Translations under genes and position numbers: made by a program
The notes under the pieces: model-generated
What the model saw: only the letters and a program-made list of their open reading frames with translations
What the model was told of the DNA's origin: nothing
Databases searched by the model: none
From: Syngnathus acus
Lineage: Eukaryota > Chordata > Actinopteri > Syngnathiformes > Syngnathidae
Length of the DNA stretch: 64,000 bases
Reading direction: 5' to 3'
NCBI RefSeq assembly: GCF_901709675.1
Contig: NC_051090.1
Coordinates: forward strand, 9,069,342 to 9,133,341
In this document: piece after piece, positions 60,181-64,000 of the stretch
Numbering within the stretch: the stretch's first letter is position 1
Layout of the letters: every line of letters starts with the position of its first letter

Positions 60181-62398
60181 TTAAGGGTACTATCATATTA
60201 GAACATGGAGGAACTGTCTTAGTCCTTAAGGACAGCATTTGGTACCAGCAGATAATAAAAGCCCTCATAAGCCTTTTCTCTAAGTTTTTTTTTTTGTGAA
60301 CAAAAAATGTACCACAAAGTAAATTCACTCATTGCCGGATGTTCTCCAATGTTCTGCCCGTTTGATGTCACTGAATGAAAAATCTGTCATATAGCTCCCA
60401 TTTGTATGCATTTCCATTTTTACTGAACAAAAACAGGATGACCACACACTCGGACTGCACATTAATGACTCTGCAGAGCATGACGTATGATTCATTTTGT
60501 AGATACAATTAAGCTACGTATGTGCGTGTGCTCTAGTCAGCCTTACACGAAGTGTGAGGCATTTTTAACAGTCGTGGCCTCCACCATGGCCCCGAAACAA
60601 TCTTGGCTGTCCATCTTGTGACAGGTGAGCATGATTGAGGTGCATTACAGCAGGAGAAAACAACGGATGCTTGAGCATGCTCTCCAATCACCCATCTCAT
60701 ACATAGAGAGTGGCTGCTGGATTGATGGCATGTCAAGAACTGTGTATGGTGGAAGCGCGCTTGGTTTCAACCAGCTTGGAAAAAGCACGCTACACAATGG
60801 CAGTACCAAAAATCCACCCAAGTAAAACGCCAAAGACAAAAAGACCAGGTCTGAAAAAAGCTACCTTCAGATCTTGAGGAAAAAAGACATTTTAAAAGTA
60901 TATATATCCATCACAACTCCAGGAGAGGAAACGCTTCATAAAATGTATCCAGACCATTAAGTCTGCAAGGACACTAATGGCTGTCCGTCCAAAGGATTCT
61001 CTGCTAGGGCGGCAGTGATGGACTCCCTCCTGTCGTGGCGATCATTGTGTGGCACCACATCTTAATAACAACAAGACGACTTAAGTAGACATAGCCCTGG
61101 TTGAGCGATCACAAGATTTGTAATTCAAACTGAAGCTCTAACATCAAACAAATCATAGCTTAAAAATCCAAGTCGTACAACTCAACATGCATGACAATGA
61201 AAAACCAGAGTGAGAGCTCCTCATGGTGTGTAAACGCCATCTCATGCATTACATCATCCGTTGCCCATAATTTAATGACTTCGCTCCAGGAGGCCAAACG
61301 TTTGGGTGTAATTGAAAGTGAAATATGGAAAAGCAAAAGACTCAAGCGGCGTATGATTGGTTGCCAGAATAAATCTGAGGTGGCATAAGTCAGAATATAG
61401 AATATATTTGAAAGGGCTGGACGATTTCCAGTAAGGTTGGTCTCAGGCAGTCAGTGAGTGAGCATGCTAATCCACTGGTGGATGTTTTATGTCTTGCTTG
61501 GATGCCTCCTTCTGGGCGCCATAGCAATGAGGTGTTTCTGGTGGGATGGCTTGTGTGTTGGGATTTAAGAATATGTCATGAGACAGAGCATAACCAAAAA
61601 TTGTAACACAGCATCATCATAAATTTGATTACATTACATTGCGCTGCGAGCTTGTGAGCCATTCTCAGGCACCATAAAAAAGAAAAAGCTTTAACGGAGT
61701 TGCTGCAGCTTCAGAGGAAAAAACAAAAAACAAATAAAGCCATTTTCTTTTTAACAACCGGGGTGGTGGCAAGATATTGTCCTTTGCAGACACTCATTGA
61801 TATAACAGCAGACATGAAGAGGGGGATTGATTATTTTAAAAATTGTCTTTTTTAATAAATTATTAATGTGAAGTGCAATCAATGTTTTATAACTATGAGT
61901 ATAAAATTTCCAAATGTATAACACAGTTCTAAACTTCACAAAAAATTGTAACGTATTTACAGTGCATTTTCTTCAAGTGCTTCAGATATCAAATACGTCA
62001 GTCAAATGTGTCATGTATCCAACAAGGGGATAAGCACGGCAGCATCACTCATTTTAAATACATCCTAGAAAGAAACCCAAGTTCACAGCTTGGAATGCTG
62101 AAATAAAAAATGATGGTAGTTCTGGATGTATAACAAAAGTCCAACATATGTCCACCTGAGGCTCCACCTATACACACACAGACATGGTGAGGAGAAAGAA
62201 GATTGTAGGACTGGTGAGATCCAAGGAAAGATAATTAGGGGTGCTAGTCAAGTGGAATAAATAGATCAGAAATTGCCATTGAAAAGAATCATGACGCCAA
62301 GCTTCAAAAAACGCACACATTAATTTACAAGATACACCTCCGCCAAAATAAGAATCATAAATATGCTTCAAAACTAGTATTTAAAAATAAAAATTATA
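60181..62398. other. unique sequence, no gene seen
   Basis: No recognised exon or element; frames below 70 codons. If the donor at 62801/62800 is used, this is the first intron of a minus-strand gene. Confidence 0.4.
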
Positions 62399-62459
62399 AT
62401 ACTAACAATACTACTAATAGTGATAATGATATTCTTAATACTACTAATAATAATATGTA
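62399..62459. repeat. AT-rich (ACTAATA)-like low-complexity run
   Basis: Imperfect trinucleotide-like repeats (ACTACTAATA, AATAATAATA) on the + strand; source of the leucine/valine-rich end of a minus frame. Confidence 0.7.
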
Positions 62460-62800
62460 GCATTCCGCCACTTTCTTTCGGGGTGGGGGGGTGTGGGTGG
62501 TAGAGGAAAGCCGAGACACTGGAACTGTCTTTTCAGAACCACAACTGCGCCACTCTGCTTCTTTGCCGTATTTAGACACCTGCAGAAGCATCGCAGTGTT
62601 GGGGACATGTCTATCCATTTGGCAGAAAACCACAAATGAAAAGAAAAAAACATTCGGAGGCTGCATAGTATGTCCCGTGAATTTCGATCTTAACGCACGG
62701 CTTGCGCGCTGCAAAACGTTCGTGGTCAATTTGGCGGGGTGACAGATGGTTGAAAAACCACGAACGTGAGTGCAAAAGTGTGCAGAGGGAGCCTCCTTAC

Positions 62801-63150
62801 CTTTATCAGCCTCAGAGTTCCTTTCTGGCTCTGGTGTGTGAGCCGTCACATCTTCATGTTTAAAACAAGCAGTAATCCCCGAGTTTCTTTCTTTCTTTTT
62901 CTTTGTGTCTGAAATTGTGCGTCCCAGCGGCAGGTCCAGTCGATTCACCAGTTCCTCTATCGCGATAAATCTATAAGTATCTTTTTATGTCTCTTATCTA
63001 TTTATTTATTTTTTCTTACTTAAAATCCAGCCCAGCGTAGGTTGCCGAGAACGCGCGTCTGTGTTCGGCAGGAGTCGCTCCCTCAGCACCAGCCGCCGTG
63101 CGCACTTGGAGGAACCACAAGCGAGTCCGAGCACTGACTGAGGGAATGAT
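62801..63150 (-). promoter_or_regulatory. candidate minus-strand promoter and 5' untranslated exon
   Basis: CpG density rises at 63030-63130 (GCCGAGAACGCGCG, CAGCCGCCGTGCGCAC) against an AT-rich background. Just upstream on the minus strand is TGACATCATTCC, a CRE/AP-1-like site. Two minus-strand donors follow: TTTTAA|GTAAGA near 63020 and the stronger GATAAAG|GTAAGG at 62801/62800. An open minus frame (62394-62948) crosses the stronger donor, so only about its first 50 codons would be exonic. That segment has no upstream ATG in frame, and its one ATG context opens a three-codon frame (MKM stop). Best reading: non-coding first exon, coding start further left. Gene unidentified. Confidence 0.45.
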
Positions 63151-64000
63151 GTCATGCGTACGGCCCTCCCTCCCTCCTTCCCCAACAACCCTCCTCACAT
63201 ACAAGCCCCACTGTCTCTCTCTCTCACACACACCGCTTTCCTCGGCGTGCTCCCCCTATACCACCCAATTATTCCTATGGGGGCGAAAACTACCAGGTAG
63301 GATAAAAATGCAACTGGACAGTTTGTGCGACTGTTTTCAGAAGCAAGAAAATTATAGACACTAAATGTGGTATTTGATTTCAAAATATCGTTGATCGAAA
63401 ACAACGGGAACACTTGCGTGCGCACAGGCGCTTAGCAGGATTTTTTTTTTTTTTTTTTTTTGCAGCGCTCGACTTGACACGATGAAGTAATGCCGTTCCC
63501 CACGCCTCGCTTGAGGTGTGGTCCAGTAAAGCATCGCCGGCAATGTCACCGGGACGGGTGGAGGTGGGGGTATGGTTTGCCAGCGTTGCAAACCACTTTA
63601 ACTCTCCTCTTTCCCAATGCATTTGGCACATTTTACGTATAGATAAGATGGACAGAGAATAGCAAGGTTTCATGATCAATATCACGCTCCATTACAGTGC
63701 AAAGACATCGCACTTTAACTAACGCATGTGTTAAAGTGCAACTCGGCTATAAGGCATAAATGTTTTTACTGACGTTTGAGGGTTTTGATTTGGCAAAAAT
63801 AAAGAAAAAAAGTTACACAAATAATTATGATAGTAAATGAAAATCAACAATTGAAGTAAATGCCTCACGTTACTTCTGAAAGCTACCCATAAAATATGTA
63901 GGTCTATTATATGAACGATGAGGGGCTATCATTAAAACTACTCTAATACTAGCTTGTATTGCAGTTATTTGAATATTTGCACAAATCAGTTATTATGACG
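63151..64000. other. unique sequence beside the candidate promoter
   Basis: Pyrimidine-rich on the + strand at 63160-63240 (CCCTCCCTCC, CTCTCTCTC). A + strand donor-like CTACCAG|GTAGGA at about 63297 could indicate a divergent transcript, but no exon is supported. A second small CpG cluster lies at 63460-63560. Confidence 0.35.
63441..63461. repeat. poly-T run
   Basis: 21 consecutive T on the + strand; gives a poly-lysine run in minus frames. Confidence 0.97.

Noticed and set aside
62394-62948. 184-codon minus-strand frame as a protein
   Set aside because: It starts at a GTG, has no in-frame ATG upstream, crosses a strong splice donor at 62801 and ends in a low-complexity AT run. Only the part above 62801 might be exonic, probably untranslated.

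Overview
The window looks like nuclear DNA from a ray-finned fish, probably a percomorph teleost. The evidence is AT-rich, intron-like sequence, very long (GT)n/(CA)n microsatellites, and a repeat set typical of teleosts: pogo/Tigger-type MITEs with TIRs reading TACCGTATTTTCCGCACTAT, hAT MITEs with 8-bp target duplications, a Tc1-like 3' remnant, a GGATGGA-tailed tRNA-like SINE, and a decayed jockey-superfamily LINE. The species cannot be determined from sequence alone.

No intact protein-coding gene is visible. The longest open frames are 100-184 codons. They are repeat translations (CV or HT runs), overlap transposons, or match no family I recognise. The window therefore reads as an intergenic desert or the inside of a very large gene. 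Two GC/CpG-richer islands break the AT-rich background, at about 18.66-19.2 kb and about 62.8-63.2 kb. On the minus strand each ends in a good splice donor (CAA|GTAAGT at 18665/18664; AAAG|GTAAGG at 62801/62800). They are the best candidates for alternative 5' (mostly untranslated) first exons of one or two minus-strand genes whose coding exons would lie to the left of the window.

Layout. 0-10 kb: mostly unique AT-rich DNA, a decayed hAT copy (about 130-412), a degenerate SINE head (2.65 kb), small tandem repeats. 10-14.3 kb: Tc1 remnant, a 388-bp palindromic foldback element (12.13 kb), a hAT MITE with perfect target duplication (13.89 kb). 17.9-22 kb: an imperfect 120-bp tandem duplication, the candidate minus-strand first exon, then a nest in which a 90-bp tandem repeat is split by a 982-bp TA-flanked element that itself contains a hAT MITE; a sister hAT MITE sits 1.4 kb further on. 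23-27.3 kb: two pogo-type MITEs in opposite orientation, SINE fragments, microsatellites. 31-35.3 kb: (TA)n, (GT)n and (TATAA)n arrays, a composite MITE, another foldback MITE. 40.2-45.4 kb: a second composite MITE, a deleted pogo element keeping the acidic tail of its transposase, and a full-length SINE with a 14-bp target duplication. 46-53 kb: unique DNA, a long polypurine tract, a very long (GT)n array. 53.5 kb: third composite MITE. 57.4-59.5 kb: a dead LINE with recognisable reverse transcriptase. 60-64 kb: unique DNA ending in the candidate promoter/first exon.

The clearest information here is a relative-age record of transposon insertions: several target-site duplications can be read directly and several elements are nested. 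I found no CRISPR array, operon, tRNA or rRNA gene, and nothing I could defend as a new biochemical system.
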